A stretch of DNA of 23,615 nucleotides, taken from an uncultured Clostridia bacterium. GTDB lineage: Bacteria > Bacillota > Clostridia > Oscillospirales > Acutalibacteraceae. A program made the position numbers and the translations under genes. Within the stretch, counting starts at the first letter, position 1. Each line of letters opens with the position of its first letter. The stretch is taken from assembly GCA_944384865.1 (NCBI GenBank), contig CALWVC010000003.1, positions 1 to 23,615 of the forward strand, given 5' to 3'. A model generated the notes under the pieces. That model was not told where the DNA came from and searched no databases. It saw only the letters and a program-made list of their open reading frames with translations. This document shows, in pieces, positions 8,232 to 16,147 of this stretch.

Positions 8232-9506
8232 TTACTTCATCACCACATAGTCTTCGCGTTCTGCGCCGACAGAGACGTATTTTATCGGGCAACCAACCTG
8301 TTGTTCAAGATAATGGATATAGTCGATTGCGGCTTGCGGCAGGTCTTCGGGCTTTCTGCATTTTGTAATGTCGCATTTCCAGCCATCCAGATAGGTGACA
8401 ATGGGCTTGGCGTTGTTTAAATCATCTCCATACGGGAAATCGTGTACAACGGCGCCGTTGACGTCGTAGGCAGTGCAGACCGGGATGCGATCGAGATAAG
8501 ACAGAACGTCCATTTTGGTCAGCGCGAGGTAATCGGCTCCCTGGACTTGCACGCCGTATCTGGAGGCTACCACGTCAAACGGTCCGACCCGGCGCGGACG
8601 CCCGGTTGCGGCGCCGTATTCTCCGCCTGCGGCGCGCAGCGTTTCTGCCTCTTCACCAAACATTTCGGCGGTAAACGGTCCTTCGCCCACGCAGGTAGAA
8701 TAGGCTTTCATGATACCGATGGTGCGGTCTAACTTTTGACCGGGAATACCGGCTCCGATAGGCGCATAAGCGGCAATGGTAGAAGAGGAAGAAGTATAAG
8801 GATAAATACCGAAATCAATATCCCGCAGTGCGCCCAGCTGCGCTTCAAACATCATTTTTTTGCCCTGGCGCAGCGCGTCGTTCAGGTATACGCCAACATC
8901 GGTGATATACGGCAGTATCGGTTCGCCGAATTTCATCAGCCAATCGTAAACAGCATCTACAGTTACCGGCTCGGCATGATAAACCTGCTGTAACGTGAGA
9001 TTTTTCCATTCCACAATCCCGGTCAGTCTTTGGCGTAGGTCCTGCGGGTTAAACAGGTCGCCCATACGAATTGCCTTTTTCAGATATTTGTCGCCGTAGA
9101 CAGGCGCGATGCCCCGGCGCGTAGAGCCGTATTTAGCGTCTTTCAGCCGTTCTTCTTCCAGACAATCCTGCATGACATGATAAGGCAGACAGATGACTGC
9201 GCGGTTGCTGATTTTCAGGTTTTCGGGCGAAATCTGTACGCCGGCCTGACGCAGCCGGTCTATTTCACCGGACAGATGTTCAAGATCAATCACCATGCCG
9301 TTGCCCATGATGTTGACGACTTCCGGGCGCAGAATTCCGGAGGGCAACAGATTTAAGATGAATTTTCCCAAGTGGTTGATGACTGTATGGCCGGCATTGT
9401 TGCCGCCTTGATAGCGGGCGACAATATCATATTCTTTGGAGAGCAGATCGACCATTCGGCCTTTGCCCTCGTCGCCCCAGTTAATTCCCACAATTGCAGT
9501 CAGCAT
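8232..9506 (-). CDS. purA: Adenylosuccinate synthetase
   Basis: PurA condenses IMP and aspartate with GTP to adenylosuccinate, the first committed step to AMP. The 424-residue length is normal. The GTP-binding/catalytic loop GDEGKGR carries catalytic Asp12, and GGNNAGHTV carries His40. The IMP-site segment reads GSTRRGIAPVYGDK (GIGP is the commoner form), and ATGRPRRVGPFD near residue 295 corresponds to the aspartate/IMP loop usually TTGRPRR. ALTKMDVL is the guanine-recognition segment. These small departures suggest a somewhat divergent clade but not loss of function. Start ATG 9506 is preceded by GAAAGGATG about 10 nt upstream. It lies upstream of the glnA-like gene on the same strand (116-nt gap) but each has its own promoter. 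Confidence 0.95.
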   Translation of the reverse strand: MLTAIVGINWGDEGKGRMVDLLSKEYDIVARYQGGNNAGHTVINHLGKFILNLLPSGILRPEVVNIMGNGMVIDLEHLSGEIDRLRQAGVQISPENLKISNRAVICLPYHVMQDCLEEERLKDAKYGSTRRGIAPVYGDKYLKKAIRMGDLFNPQDLRQRLTGIVEWKNLTLQQVYHAEPVTVDAVYDWLMKFGEPILPYITDVGVYLNDALRQGKKMMFEAQLGALRDIDFGIYPYTSSSSTIAAYAPIGAGIPGQKLDRTIGIMKAYSTCVGEGPFTAEMFGEEAETLRAAGGEYGAATGRPRRVGPFDVVASRYGVQVQGADYLALTKMDVLSYLDRIPVCTAYDVNGAVVHDFPYGDDLNNAKPIVTYLDGWKCDITKCRKPEDLPQAAIDYIHYLEQQVGCPIKYVSVGAEREDYVVMK

Positions 9507-9546
9507 AATCGGCGTTCATCCTTTCAACAATAAAAAATCCTTGTAT

Positions 9547-9575
9547 ATTGTAAGAGATTCAATAATGGAAATCAA
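9547..9575 (-). promoter_or_regulatory. Probable purA promoter
   Basis: On the minus strand TTGATT (9575-9570) is separated by 17 nt from TACAAT (9552-9547), about 40 nt before the purA start. Good match to sigma-A consensus (five of six at -10). No PurR-box-like sequence was recognised in the short leader. Confidence 0.6.
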
Positions 9576-9596
9576 GTATTTGAATAATTAATGTTT

Positions 9597-9625
9597 TTAA
9601 CTGCATCTATAAGTTAAACTTATAT
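9597..9625 (+). promoter_or_regulatory. Possible promoter with 17-bp palindrome, upstream of the 174-residue gene
   Basis: TTAACT (9597-9602), a 17-nt spacer and TTATAT (9620-9625) form a weak sigma-A-like promoter. Its spacer and -10 are covered by a perfect palindrome TATAAGTT-A-AACTTATA (9608-9624). In the divergent purA/unknown-gene region this could be a repressor operator. The promoter match is modest; the palindrome is exact. Confidence 0.35.
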
Positions 9626-9684
9626 ATCAAAAAGCAAATACATACCTCAAAAAAGCGAGGTTATGCTAAAGGCAGGTGATTGTT

Positions 9685-10209
9685 ATGATAAAGGTGCTTG
9701 TATATGGAGAGGATACGGATTCCACAGGGGTGCAGTTATATGAAGCGCTGTCTGCTGTTTTTCGCATTACTTATATAAGCGGCACACGGTTTTATGACTG
9801 CGGGGAGACGCCTGAACTGTTATTGGTCGAAAGCAATAGAAAATTTCAATGCAATTTTGAAGACGGGATTGTTCTGTTTAAGCGGATGTCCGCACCAGTG
9901 GAAATAGATCGCTGTTTTTGCGCAATTGCTGCATCTGATAATATTCAAGCGCTGCAGGCGTTAAAAAATACAGATTGCAGGGTGATTACCTGTGGAATGT
10001 CGATCCGGGATACGTTGACGTTGTCTTCTGCCGGTGAGCAGTCGGCTGCCGTAAGTTTACAGCGAGGGATTCATACCCTGTCCGGTGCGGTGGAGGAAAG
10101 CCGGGAAGTTTTGTTGCGCCTGCGTCGGGCCAGACCGCCTTACACAGTGTTGGCGGCGGCAGCGCTCCTGTTGTTGTGCGGCCGGGCGCAGGAAGTGACT
10201 GAATTGTAA
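9685..10209 (+). CDS. Protein of unknown function (174 residues)
   Basis: I do not recognise the family. The start ATG 9685 follows an AGGTGAT ribosome site; an in-frame GTG at 9676 lies inside that site and is unlikely. The protein begins MIKVLVYGEDTDSTG and looks like an alpha/beta fold. The central segment CRVITCGMSIRDTLTLSS (near 100-115) and a hydrophobic alanine/leucine stretch VLAAAALLLLCG near 155-166 are its most distinctive parts. There is no signal peptide. The latter half vaguely recalls the end of a Mur-ligase central domain (VITYG-type strand, then an Ala-rich helix), but this is a loose impression and no ATP loop is present. It is transcribed away from purA and followed, after a 125-nt gap containing a promoter, by rhaA, so it is probably monocistronic. 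Confidence 0.75.
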   Translation: MIKVLVYGEDTDSTGVQLYEALSAVFRITYISGTRFYDCGETPELLLVESNRKFQCNFEDGIVLFKRMSAPVEIDRCFCAIAASDNIQALQALKNTDCRVITCGMSIRDTLTLSSAGEQSAAVSLQRGIHTLSGAVEESREVLLRLRRARPPYTVLAAAALLLLCGRAQEVTEL

Positions 10210-10270
10210 AACAAATGCCTGCATTTTGATATTCCGCAAAAATAGACACTTTTTTTGTAAAGATTGATCC

Positions 10271-10299
10271 TTGTTTATATGATTTTTAGGACATATAAT
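10271..10299 (+). promoter_or_regulatory. Promoter of the rhaA-rhaD operon
   Basis: TTGTTT (10271-10276), 17-nt spacer, perfect TATAAT (10294-10299), 36 nt before the rhaA start. The strong -10 with a weaker -35 is compatible with activation or repression by the AraC-type protein encoded downstream, but I cannot identify its site. Confidence 0.65.
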
Positions 10300-10334
10300 G
10301 ACGTTGTATCCTACAGAATAAAGAGGGGACATTG

Positions 10335-11582
10335 ATGACAGACAGATATCAATCGGCAAAAGAGCATTATGCAACAATTGGCGTCGATACCGACCGGGCG
10401 CTACATATGTTGCAGAATATTCCGATCTCTATGCATTGCTGGCAAGGGGACGATGTAAGCGGTTTCGACGGCGCCGGCGCGCTTTCCGGTGGGATTCAGG
10501 TAACCGGTAATCACCCGGGAAAAGCCAGAACTCCGCAGGAATTGATGTCGGATATTGATGTGGCTTTCAGCATGATTCCGGGTTGGCACAATTTAAATTT
10601 ACACGCCAGCTATGCAATTTTCAAGGATGGGCAGGCGGTAGATAGGGATCGGTTGCGCCCAGAGCATTTTCAGGATTGGGTGGCGTTTGCAAAAGAGCGT
10701 GGTATAGGGCTTGATTTTAACCCGACATTTTTTTCGCATCCGCTGGCGGCGCAGGCGACCCTTTCTTCTTCGGATGAGAACATTCGCAAGTTTTGGATCG
10801 CACATGGGCAAGCGTGTATCCGGATTTCGGAATATTTTGCCACGGAGCTGGGGAAGCCCTGCGTCATGAACATTTGGATTCCAGACGGATATAAGGATAT
10901 TCCGGCTGATAGAACGGGGCCGCGGGCCAGATTTAAGGATTCTCTGGATCAGATTCTGGATATCGGTTATGACAAAAGCAAGGTGTTGGTTTGCTTGGAA
11001 TCGAAAGTGTTCGGAATCGGTCTGGAAAGCTACACGGTGGGCTCCGCTGAATTTTGTATGAATTACACGATGCAAAAGGGCATTATGCCGCTGCTGGATA
11101 ACGGGCATTATCATCCTACCGAGATGGTTTCAGATAAAATTTCCTCAATGCTGCTGTTTCATAAGCAGCTGGCATTACATATTACCCGGCCGGTGCGGTG
11201 GGATTCAGATCATGTAGTGTTGTTTGACGATGAGACGCGAGAGATCTGTAAGGAGATTGTGCGCTGCGGTGATTTATCCAGAGTGAAAATCGCTACTGAC
11301 TATTTTGATGGGAGCATCAATCGGATCTATGCGTGGGTAATCGGTATGCGTAATGTGCAAAAAGCACTGTTGTTTGCGCTGTTGCAGCCGCAAGAACGGA
11401 TGAAACAATTACAGGACGAGGGTCGGAACACGGAGCTGATGGCGATACAGGAGACGCTGAAAACTTTTCCGTTCGGAGATGTTTGGGAACAGTTTTGTAT
11501 GAATAATAAGGTTCCGGCGGCGGAAACGCGGTTTGCGACCATTGACAAATATGAACGGGATGTACTTTCCAAAAGAGTATGA
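10335..11582 (+). CDS. rhaA: L-rhamnose isomerase
   Basis: RhaA interconverts L-rhamnose and L-rhamnulose, a metal-dependent TIM-barrel enzyme of the cytoplasm. The 415-residue length matches the family (~418). Characteristic segments are SMHCWQGDDVSGFD near the N-terminus, ALSGGIQVTGNHPGKARTP, the FNPTFFSHPLA segment and the C-terminal half with metal ligands in CLESKVFGIGLE, LDNGHYHPTE and RWDSDHVV. ATG 10335 is preceded by GAGGGG at 6 nt spacing; the TTG immediately before it is unlikely as start. It is followed by rhaD after 42 nt in what reads as a two-gene operon ending in a hairpin terminator. Confidence 0.96.
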   Translation: MTDRYQSAKEHYATIGVDTDRALHMLQNIPISMHCWQGDDVSGFDGAGALSGGIQVTGNHPGKARTPQELMSDIDVAFSMIPGWHNLNLHASYAIFKDGQAVDRDRLRPEHFQDWVAFAKERGIGLDFNPTFFSHPLAAQATLSSSDENIRKFWIAHGQACIRISEYFATELGKPCVMNIWIPDGYKDIPADRTGPRARFKDSLDQILDIGYDKSKVLVCLESKVFGIGLESYTVGSAEFCMNYTMQKGIMPLLDNGHYHPTEMVSDKISSMLLFHKQLALHITRPVRWDSDHVVLFDDETREICKEIVRCGDLSRVKIATDYFDGSINRIYAWVIGMRNVQKALLFALLQPQERMKQLQDEGRNTELMAIQETLKTFPFGDVWEQFCMNNKVPAAETRFATIDKYERDVLSKRV

Positions 11583-11624
11583 TATGGATAAATGTACGCC
11601 GCGGCAGAAAGGACGGATAGAAGT

Positions 11625-12446
11625 ATGAAGGTATTACAAAGTTCCTTTGCGCAGGGATTTATTAAAATGGCCAACGACGGATATATGCAGGGCTGGCATG
11701 AGCGCAACGGAGGCAATTTATCTTATCGTATCAAAGAAGCGGAGATCGCTTCTGTTGCGGAAGATATAAGTTTTCATGATAAGTATATGCCGATCGGAAC
11801 CACTGTGCCAGGGCTGGCAGGGGAGTTCTTTATGGTTACCGGATCGGGAAAGTTTTTTGGAAATTGCAGTATGGATCCGGAAAATTGTTGCGGTATTATT
11901 CAGGTGGATGATAGCGGCGAACAATATCGGACGGTCTGGGGGCTGAAAAACGGAGGCCGGCCGACCAGTGAACTGCCGACGCATTTAATGAACCACGAAG
12001 TGAAAAAAGAGGCGACCGGCGGCGCGCACCGGGTCATTTACCATTGCCACGCGACCAATCTGATCGCCTTGACTTTTGTGTTACCGCTGGAGGATGAAGT
12101 GTTTACCCGGGAACTGTGGGAATCTGCCACTGAATGTCCGGTGGTGTTCCCGGCCGGCGTCGGCGTTGTGGAATGGATGGTGCCGGGCGGACGTGAGATT
12201 GCGGTGGCGACCAGCAAACTGATGCGGATCTATGATGTTGCCGTTTGGGCGCATCACGGGATGTTCTGCTCCGGTGAAACGTTTGACTTGACGTTTGGAT
12301 TGGCCCATACGGTGGAAAAAGCGGCTGAAATACTGGTAAAAGTCAGATCCATGACGTCAAAAAAGCAACAGACCATTACACCGGCGGATTTTCGAAAACT
12401 GGCGGTGGATTTTGGAGTCAAGTTAGACGAACGTTTTTTATATTAA
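11625..12446 (+). CDS. rhaD: Rhamnulose-1-phosphate aldolase
   Basis: RhaD is a zinc-dependent class II aldolase cleaving L-rhamnulose-1-phosphate to dihydroxyacetone phosphate and L-lactaldehyde. The 273-residue length is essentially that of the E. coli enzyme. Visible hallmarks are WHERNGGNLS near the N-terminus, VTGSGKFFGN, the catalytic-glutamate segment PTSELPTH, the two zinc histidines in YHCHATNLIALT and the third in WAHHGMF. The start is ATG 11625, with AAAGGACGG about 8 nt upstream and agreement with the family N-terminus; an in-frame ATG at 11592 lacks a ribosome site. It needs a rhamnulokinase product as substrate, but no kinase gene is adjacent. Confidence 0.96.
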   Translation: MKVLQSSFAQGFIKMANDGYMQGWHERNGGNLSYRIKEAEIASVAEDISFHDKYMPIGTTVPGLAGEFFMVTGSGKFFGNCSMDPENCCGIIQVDDSGEQYRTVWGLKNGGRPTSELPTHLMNHEVKKEATGGAHRVIYHCHATNLIALTFVLPLEDEVFTRELWESATECPVVFPAGVGVVEWMVPGGREIAVATSKLMRIYDVAVWAHHGMFCSGETFDLTFGLAHTVEKAAEILVKVRSMTSKKQQTITPADFRKLAVDFGVKLDERFLY

Positions 12447-12477
12447 AAAGGATCTTCATGAATAAAGTTGAATGCGC

Positions 12478-12513
12478 ATGCGCGGCAGGTTTTAACATCT
12501 GTCGCGCATTTTG
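12478..12513 (+). terminator. Intrinsic terminator of the rha operon
   Basis: A 13-bp stem with two G-U pairs (12478-12490 with 12497-12509; arms ATGCGCGGCAGGT and its complement) followed by a short T run. It separates rhaD from the promoter of the AraC-type gene. Confidence 0.75.
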
Positions 12514-12533
12514 ACTTTATATGGCGGCTGTCC

Positions 12534-12561
12534 TTGACAATACATACAGGTATGCTATAAT
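12534..12561 (+). promoter_or_regulatory. Strong promoter of the AraC-family gene
   Basis: Perfect TTGACA (12534-12539), 16-nt spacer, perfect TATAAT (12556-12561), with a leader of about 25 nt. It is the closest match to the sigma-A consensus seen in the window. Confidence 0.85.
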
Positions 12562-12592
12562 GCGGTTAGAGGCGAATGGCTGGAGGTGTGGT

Positions 12593-13561
12593 ATGGATCA
12601 GGCGCTTATTGACAGGTTGGCACAAATTACAGACGAGGAGCGGCGGCTCTTGCGGGGGGAATCTCAGGTTGATCAAACGATTTATACTGATCAGCAAAGT
12701 TTTACTGTTGACATCCATAAGCTTGCCGCGTTGGGGCAGGAGATTATGGTGCGGCCGCATACGCGTTTTGTCGCCTTTCCGCAGCATGGGCATAATTACG
12801 TGGAAATGATGTATGTGTGTTCCGGAACAGTCACGCATGTCATCGATCACAAAGAAATTGTGCTGAAAAAAGGAGATCTGTTATTTTTAAATCAACATAC
12901 CCGGCACAGTATAAAAAAATGTGAAGAACAGGATATTGCCGTGAATTTTCTGCTGCTGCCCGGTTTTTTTGATACTGCGCTTAAAATGATTGATATCAAC
13001 AATTATATCGGGCGGTTTATTTTAAATACGCTTCGACAAAGCGAATCCCGCGGAGAATACCTGGTGTTTGAAACCGACGCGCTTTTTTGTGTGAATAATA
13101 TTTTAGAAAATCTGATTTATTCGGTAATCAATAATCGGGGCTTAAGCGATGCCCGGATCAATAAAAATCTGTTTGGCCTTTTGCTGTTGTATTTATATGA
13201 TCGGCCCGACAGTCTGCGGACGGCGGAAGGGCTGGATTTTGATGAAATGCTGACGCAGACTGTGCGCACTTATATCAATACGGAGTATCAAAGCGCTTCG
13301 CTGTCTGCTCTGGCGGAGCGAATGCGTATGCCCGTTTCTCAGCTCAGCCGGTTTATCAAGGGACGGTTCGGTCGGAATTTTATAGAATTGTTGACACAAA
13401 AGCGTTTTGAAGTTGCGAAAGCTTTGCTGCGGGAGACCAATATTTCTGTTCGGGATATTATTGCCGCTGTAGGGTATCAAAACGCCAGCTATTTTCATAA
13501 ACGCTTTAAAGCCTTCTATCACAGTTCGCCCCGTGCGTTCAGAACAGGGGATAAAAAATAA
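12593..13561 (+). CDS. AraC-family transcriptional regulator, cupin sensor domain
   Basis: The 322-residue protein has the AraC layout. An N-terminal cupin-type effector domain (~45-130, with PQHGHNYVEMMYVCSG and KKGDLLFLNQHTRH) is followed by a helical dimerisation region and a C-terminal double helix-turn-helix (~235-318, with SLSALAERMRMPVSQLSRF and VRDIIAAVGYQNASYFHKRF). ATG 12593 has TGGAGGTG immediately upstream; longer in-frame extensions overlap the promoter and are excluded. Downstream of rhaA-rhaD, it is the natural candidate for a rhamnose-responsive regulator of that operon, by position only. It has its own near-consensus promoter, so it is probably expressed constitutively. Confidence 0.92.
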   Translation: MDQALIDRLAQITDEERRLLRGESQVDQTIYTDQQSFTVDIHKLAALGQEIMVRPHTRFVAFPQHGHNYVEMMYVCSGTVTHVIDHKEIVLKKGDLLFLNQHTRHSIKKCEEQDIAVNFLLLPGFFDTALKMIDINNYIGRFILNTLRQSESRGEYLVFETDALFCVNNILENLIYSVINNRGLSDARINKNLFGLLLLYLYDRPDSLRTAEGLDFDEMLTQTVRTYINTEYQSASLSALAERMRMPVSQLSRFIKGRFGRNFIELLTQKRFEVAKALLRETNISVRDIIAAVGYQNASYFHKRFKAFYHSSPRAFRTGDKK

Positions 13562-13565
13562 ACGT

Positions 13566-13607
13566 AACAACCCGGATCCGCATTATGATTTGCGGATCCG
13601 GGTTGTT
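13566..13607 (-). terminator. Intrinsic terminator of the sensor kinase gene
   Basis: Perfect 17-bp inverted repeat (arms 13566-13582 and 13591-13607, core CCCGGATCCGCA) with an 8-nt loop. On the minus strand the stem is followed by a T-rich run (TTTATTTTTTAT), so it terminates the kinase transcript. On the plus strand there is no T run, although the stem may still stop the convergent AraC-gene transcript. Confidence 0.85.
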
Positions 13608-13628
13608 GCAGCGCCAAGATGCTCACTA

Positions 13629-14945
13629 TTATGTTGTATAGAGGTTGACACTACAGCAGAACATGCCGTCTTCTTCGTAGTAATCTATAAATCCATGGTA
13701 TTTTTCAACAATGTTTCGAATGATCTTGGTGCCGTAGCCGTGGGTGGTATGGTCGGCTTTGCTGGTCTGTAAATTTGGATTGACTGCTAAAACAGAGGCT
13801 TCAATAGAATTTTTAATGACAATATTGATATTTTGCGATTCTGACAGGATGCCTGCGATAATCTGTTTGTTGCCGCTGCATTTTTGACAGGCCTCTATCG
13901 CGTTGTCAAACAGGTTCGCGATCAGATTACATAAATCAATATTGTTGATGCTGGCGAGTGTTTTGGTTGCGGTGACGGATATTTTGATGCCAAGTTCTTT
14001 GGCATGTTCCAGTTTAGAGTTTACAATTGCATTGACAAAATCATTGTCGGTATCTATAAAGTTGACGGTTTGTTCCCGACTGTCAAAATATTCCGAAATA
14101 TATTTGTGAATGGCGTCTGGTTTGTGTTCTTTATTCAAAATTTGTATGACGCATAAATGTTGGTTGAAATCATGCTGTATTTTTCGCAGTTCTTCATATT
14201 GCGTTTTGATTCCCTGAACGGATTGCTTTTGAAAAATTTGCTGCTGTTTTAATAAAGAATTTTCCAGGTTGAGCGTGTGCGCTTTGCCTAATTTTATGAT
14301 CAGAAAAAATGTGATGATATTGATAACGATGAGCCCCAGGTCAGATAATAAGATCCAGATTGTGCCTTGTTCAGACAGATTGGAATATAGAGCGATACAG
14401 TTTAAAAACAGGAAAATCAGCATAGAAACAACAAGGACCAGTGCGATCAACACCCATTCTTGCCGGCTGATGTCAACGTTGCGCTTTTTAGATATGTTTC
14501 GCAGCAAAAACAAAATATAAAAAAACAACGTTTGTATTAAAACAACCATAACAACTCTATAAAGATTTTTTTGATTTAAAATATCGGCTAAAGGCATCTG
14601 TAACAGCGCAGATGTAAAAGTCGTAACACAACTGCTGACCAATGCGATACCGGCAATCGGCGCAATGGAGGCGAATAATTTTTTTAGGATTGTTCCTTGC
14701 AGGAAAAGCAACGCATAGACAAATAAAATAATACAATAAATCAAAATAGCAGGGCCTTCAAAAACTGTAAAAGCATTTGCAATCAATATAGCGGCCGTTA
14801 AAACAAGATCAGTAATCCAAAAAGCCAGACTGCGCATCGGATTTTCATATTTGCTTTCCAGAAACCCGGTAGTAAACCACACAATGATAAACGCCTGAAA
14901 GATTGTAACAAGAGATTCAAACATCAACCAGAAAAAATCAATCAT
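13629..14945 (-). CDS. AgrC-like membrane sensor histidine kinase (orphan)
   Basis: A 438-residue kinase with about seven predicted membrane segments in residues 1-220, a short helical linker (~225-255) and a GHKL kinase core. The phosphoacceptor is H258 in IQHDFNQHL, followed by the N-box NLFDNAIEA (344-352) and the G-box HGYGTKII (402-409). This is the architecture of the peptide-pheromone/AgrC class, which normally phosphorylates a LytTR response regulator. No response regulator, AgrB-type peptidase or pheromone precursor is adjacent, so partner and signal are unknown. ATG 14945 has AAGGA about 11 nt upstream. It is monocistronic, converging on the AraC gene with a strong shared hairpin. 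Confidence 0.9.
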   Translation of the reverse strand: MIDFFWLMFESLVTIFQAFIIVWFTTGFLESKYENPMRSLAFWITDLVLTAAILIANAFTVFEGPAILIYCIILFVYALLFLQGTILKKLFASIAPIAGIALVSSCVTTFTSALLQMPLADILNQKNLYRVVMVVLIQTLFFYILFLLRNISKKRNVDISRQEWVLIALVLVVSMLIFLFLNCIALYSNLSEQGTIWILLSDLGLIVINIITFFLIIKLGKAHTLNLENSLLKQQQIFQKQSVQGIKTQYEELRKIQHDFNQHLCVIQILNKEHKPDAIHKYISEYFDSREQTVNFIDTDNDFVNAIVNSKLEHAKELGIKISVTATKTLASINNIDLCNLIANLFDNAIEACQKCSGNKQIIAGILSESQNINIVIKNSIEASVLAVNPNLQTSKADHTTHGYGTKIIRNIVEKYHGFIDYYEEDGMFCCSVNLYTT

Positions 14946-14982
14946 TGAAGAGAATATCCTTTTTAAAATTTAAAAATCGCGC

Positions 14983-15004
14983 ATGGAATATAAATGGAAT
15001 ATAA
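14983..15004. repeat. Perfect tandem 11-bp direct repeat upstream of the kinase gene
   Basis: ATGGAATATAA occurs twice head to tail, 38-60 nt upstream of the kinase start. It lies between the tentative promoter and the start codon. It does not resemble the LytTR repeat consensus. Confidence 0.8.
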
Positions 15005-15057
15005 AGGGTTATATCCCGTTTTTTAGAGTTGAAATAAAACCTAAAAAAGAATAAATA

Positions 15058-15086
15058 TCCATATTTATATTAGCATAAATTTGCAA
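15058..15086 (-). promoter_or_regulatory. Tentative promoter of the sensor kinase gene
   Basis: On the minus strand TTGCAA (15086-15081), 17 nt, TATGGA (15063-15058). The -10 matches four of six positions and the region is very A/T-rich, so the assignment is weak. The 336-nt stretch 14946-15281 holds this, the tandem repeat and the flavin-reductase promoter; I see no gene in it. Confidence 0.35.
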
Positions 15087-15155
15087 AAAAGTAAAGAAAA
15101 AATACATATTATACAAAATTTTGCGCGATTTTGTGGTGTTAAAATGCAGAGAGGG

Positions 15156-15184
15156 TTGATTTTGTTATATGATTTTCATATAAT
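15156..15184 (+). promoter_or_regulatory. Promoter of the flavin-reductase-like gene
   Basis: TTGATT (15156-15161), 17-nt spacer, perfect TATAAT (15179-15184). It lies ~100 nt before ATG 15282, which supports the shorter start of that gene, since an upstream in-frame extension would cross the promoter. Confidence 0.7.
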
Positions 15185-15281
15185 TAAATGTCGAATGAGA
15201 TGGGGTGTAATTGCCCTAAGGAAAATACGGCTGTTTTTTAACGAAATACCATTTAAATGGTGGAAAGAGGTTGCTTGTATT

Positions 15282-15782
15282 ATGGCTTTTAAACAAGTTT
15301 TGATAAAGGATTTTGCAGAACGTCCCTTTTCCTTAATTGCGGATGAATGGATGCTGGTTACTGCTGGAAATGCACAGAAATATAATATGATGACCGCCAG
15401 CTGGGGCGGTCTGGGCGAAATGTGGGGAAAGCCGGTAGCGGTAGCAGTGATCCGTCCGCAACGGTATACAAAGGAATTTATGGATCAAAGCGACTGGTTT
15501 ACGCTGTCTTTTTACGGAGACGATAAAAGTATACATAAAATCTGCGGAAGCAAATCTGGCAGAAATACAGATAAAACAAAGGAAACCGGGCTGACGCCGG
15601 TATTTGCGGATCAGACGGTATATTTTGAGCAGGCTCGCCTGGTATTGATCTGCAAGAAGCTCTATGTTCAGAAAATGGATCCTGCCGGCATTGTCGACCC
15701 GTTGGTTGAAAAGTGGTATCCGGACCGGGATTATCATTATATGTATGTAGGGGAAGTACAGAGTATTTTGGAGAAAGAATAA
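15282..15782 (+). CDS. Flavin reductase-like FMN-binding protein
   Basis: A 166-residue cytoplasmic protein of the flavin reductase-like/flavoredoxin family, which binds FMN in a split-barrel fold and passes electrons to or from a partner. Landmarks are the early MAFKQVLIKDFAERP, the flavin-site segment MMTASWGGLGEMWGKPVA (about 37-54), IRPQRYTKEFMD and the later WFTLSFYG. Length is typical. ATG 15282 with AAAGAGG 11 nt upstream is chosen; the open frame continues upstream to ~15081 but with unconserved-looking sequence across the promoter. Appears monocistronic. The physiological partner cannot be inferred from its neighbours. Confidence 0.88.
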   Translation: MAFKQVLIKDFAERPFSLIADEWMLVTAGNAQKYNMMTASWGGLGEMWGKPVAVAVIRPQRYTKEFMDQSDWFTLSFYGDDKSIHKICGSKSGRNTDKTKETGLTPVFADQTVYFEQARLVLICKKLYVQKMDPAGIVDPLVEKWYPDRDYHYMYVGEVQSILEKE

Positions 15783-16073
15783 CAGCAAAACGTGCAGATC
15801 AAACAGAATTATATGAAAACCAGAAGCAGACGAGAGATATCCTTTGTAAAAAAGAGAACGCTTATGGAAGCGTTAAGGATAATTGCGGAAAATTCGGTTT
15901 TGAATGGGGATTGCGCGCCTTACCCGCAGGGCAATCATTAGACGCAAAAGCCGATGAAATTTTTGATTGTTGTTATTCTGCCGTATCGGCTTGTCTTTTG
16001 GGAGAACGGGATAGGAGAATAAGGTCAGTTTAAATTGTAACATATTTTCGGGCAATTTGTTTTTTTAGATAGG
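15783..16073. other. Gene-poor stretch after the flavin-reductase gene
   Basis: No gene I can support. A frame overlapping the end of the previous gene runs from 15713 to 16033, but it has no ribosome site and matches no family I know. A small perfect hairpin (AACGCTT/AAGCGTT, 15857-15874) has no T run. The stretch could be a decayed gene. Confidence 0.4.
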
Positions 16074-16131
16074 CTGTCAAAAATGCGCAGGTCGGCAGGT
16101 AGCTGGCCTGCGTATTTTTGACGGCTTTTGC
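16074..16131. terminator. Long hairpin, probable terminator
   Basis: An 18-bp stem with G-U pairs (16074-16091 with 16107-16124; arms begin CTGTCAAAAATGCGCAGG), extendable by two pairs, followed by CTTTTG on the plus strand. It isolates the following ABC operon from upstream transcription. The A/T blocks inside the stem give runs of T on both strands, so it could act in both directions. Confidence 0.65.
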
Positions 16132-16147
16132 TGCGATCTTCAAATTT

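Noticed and set aside
15005..15025. Terminator-like GGG...CCC followed by a T run on the plus strand upstream of the flavin-reductase gene
   Set aside because: Only three consecutive pairs form; too weak to call.
15081..15281. N-terminal extension of the flavin-reductase frame
   Set aside because: It crosses a good sigma-A promoter and is not family-like; the start with a ribosome site at 15282 is preferred.
15713..16033. A 106-codon plus-strand frame overlapping the end of the flavin-reductase gene
   Set aside because: No ribosome site and an out-of-frame overlap. A faint likeness of AYGSVKDNCGKFGFE to a nucleotide-modification domain was too weak to support a call; at most it is a gene remnant.
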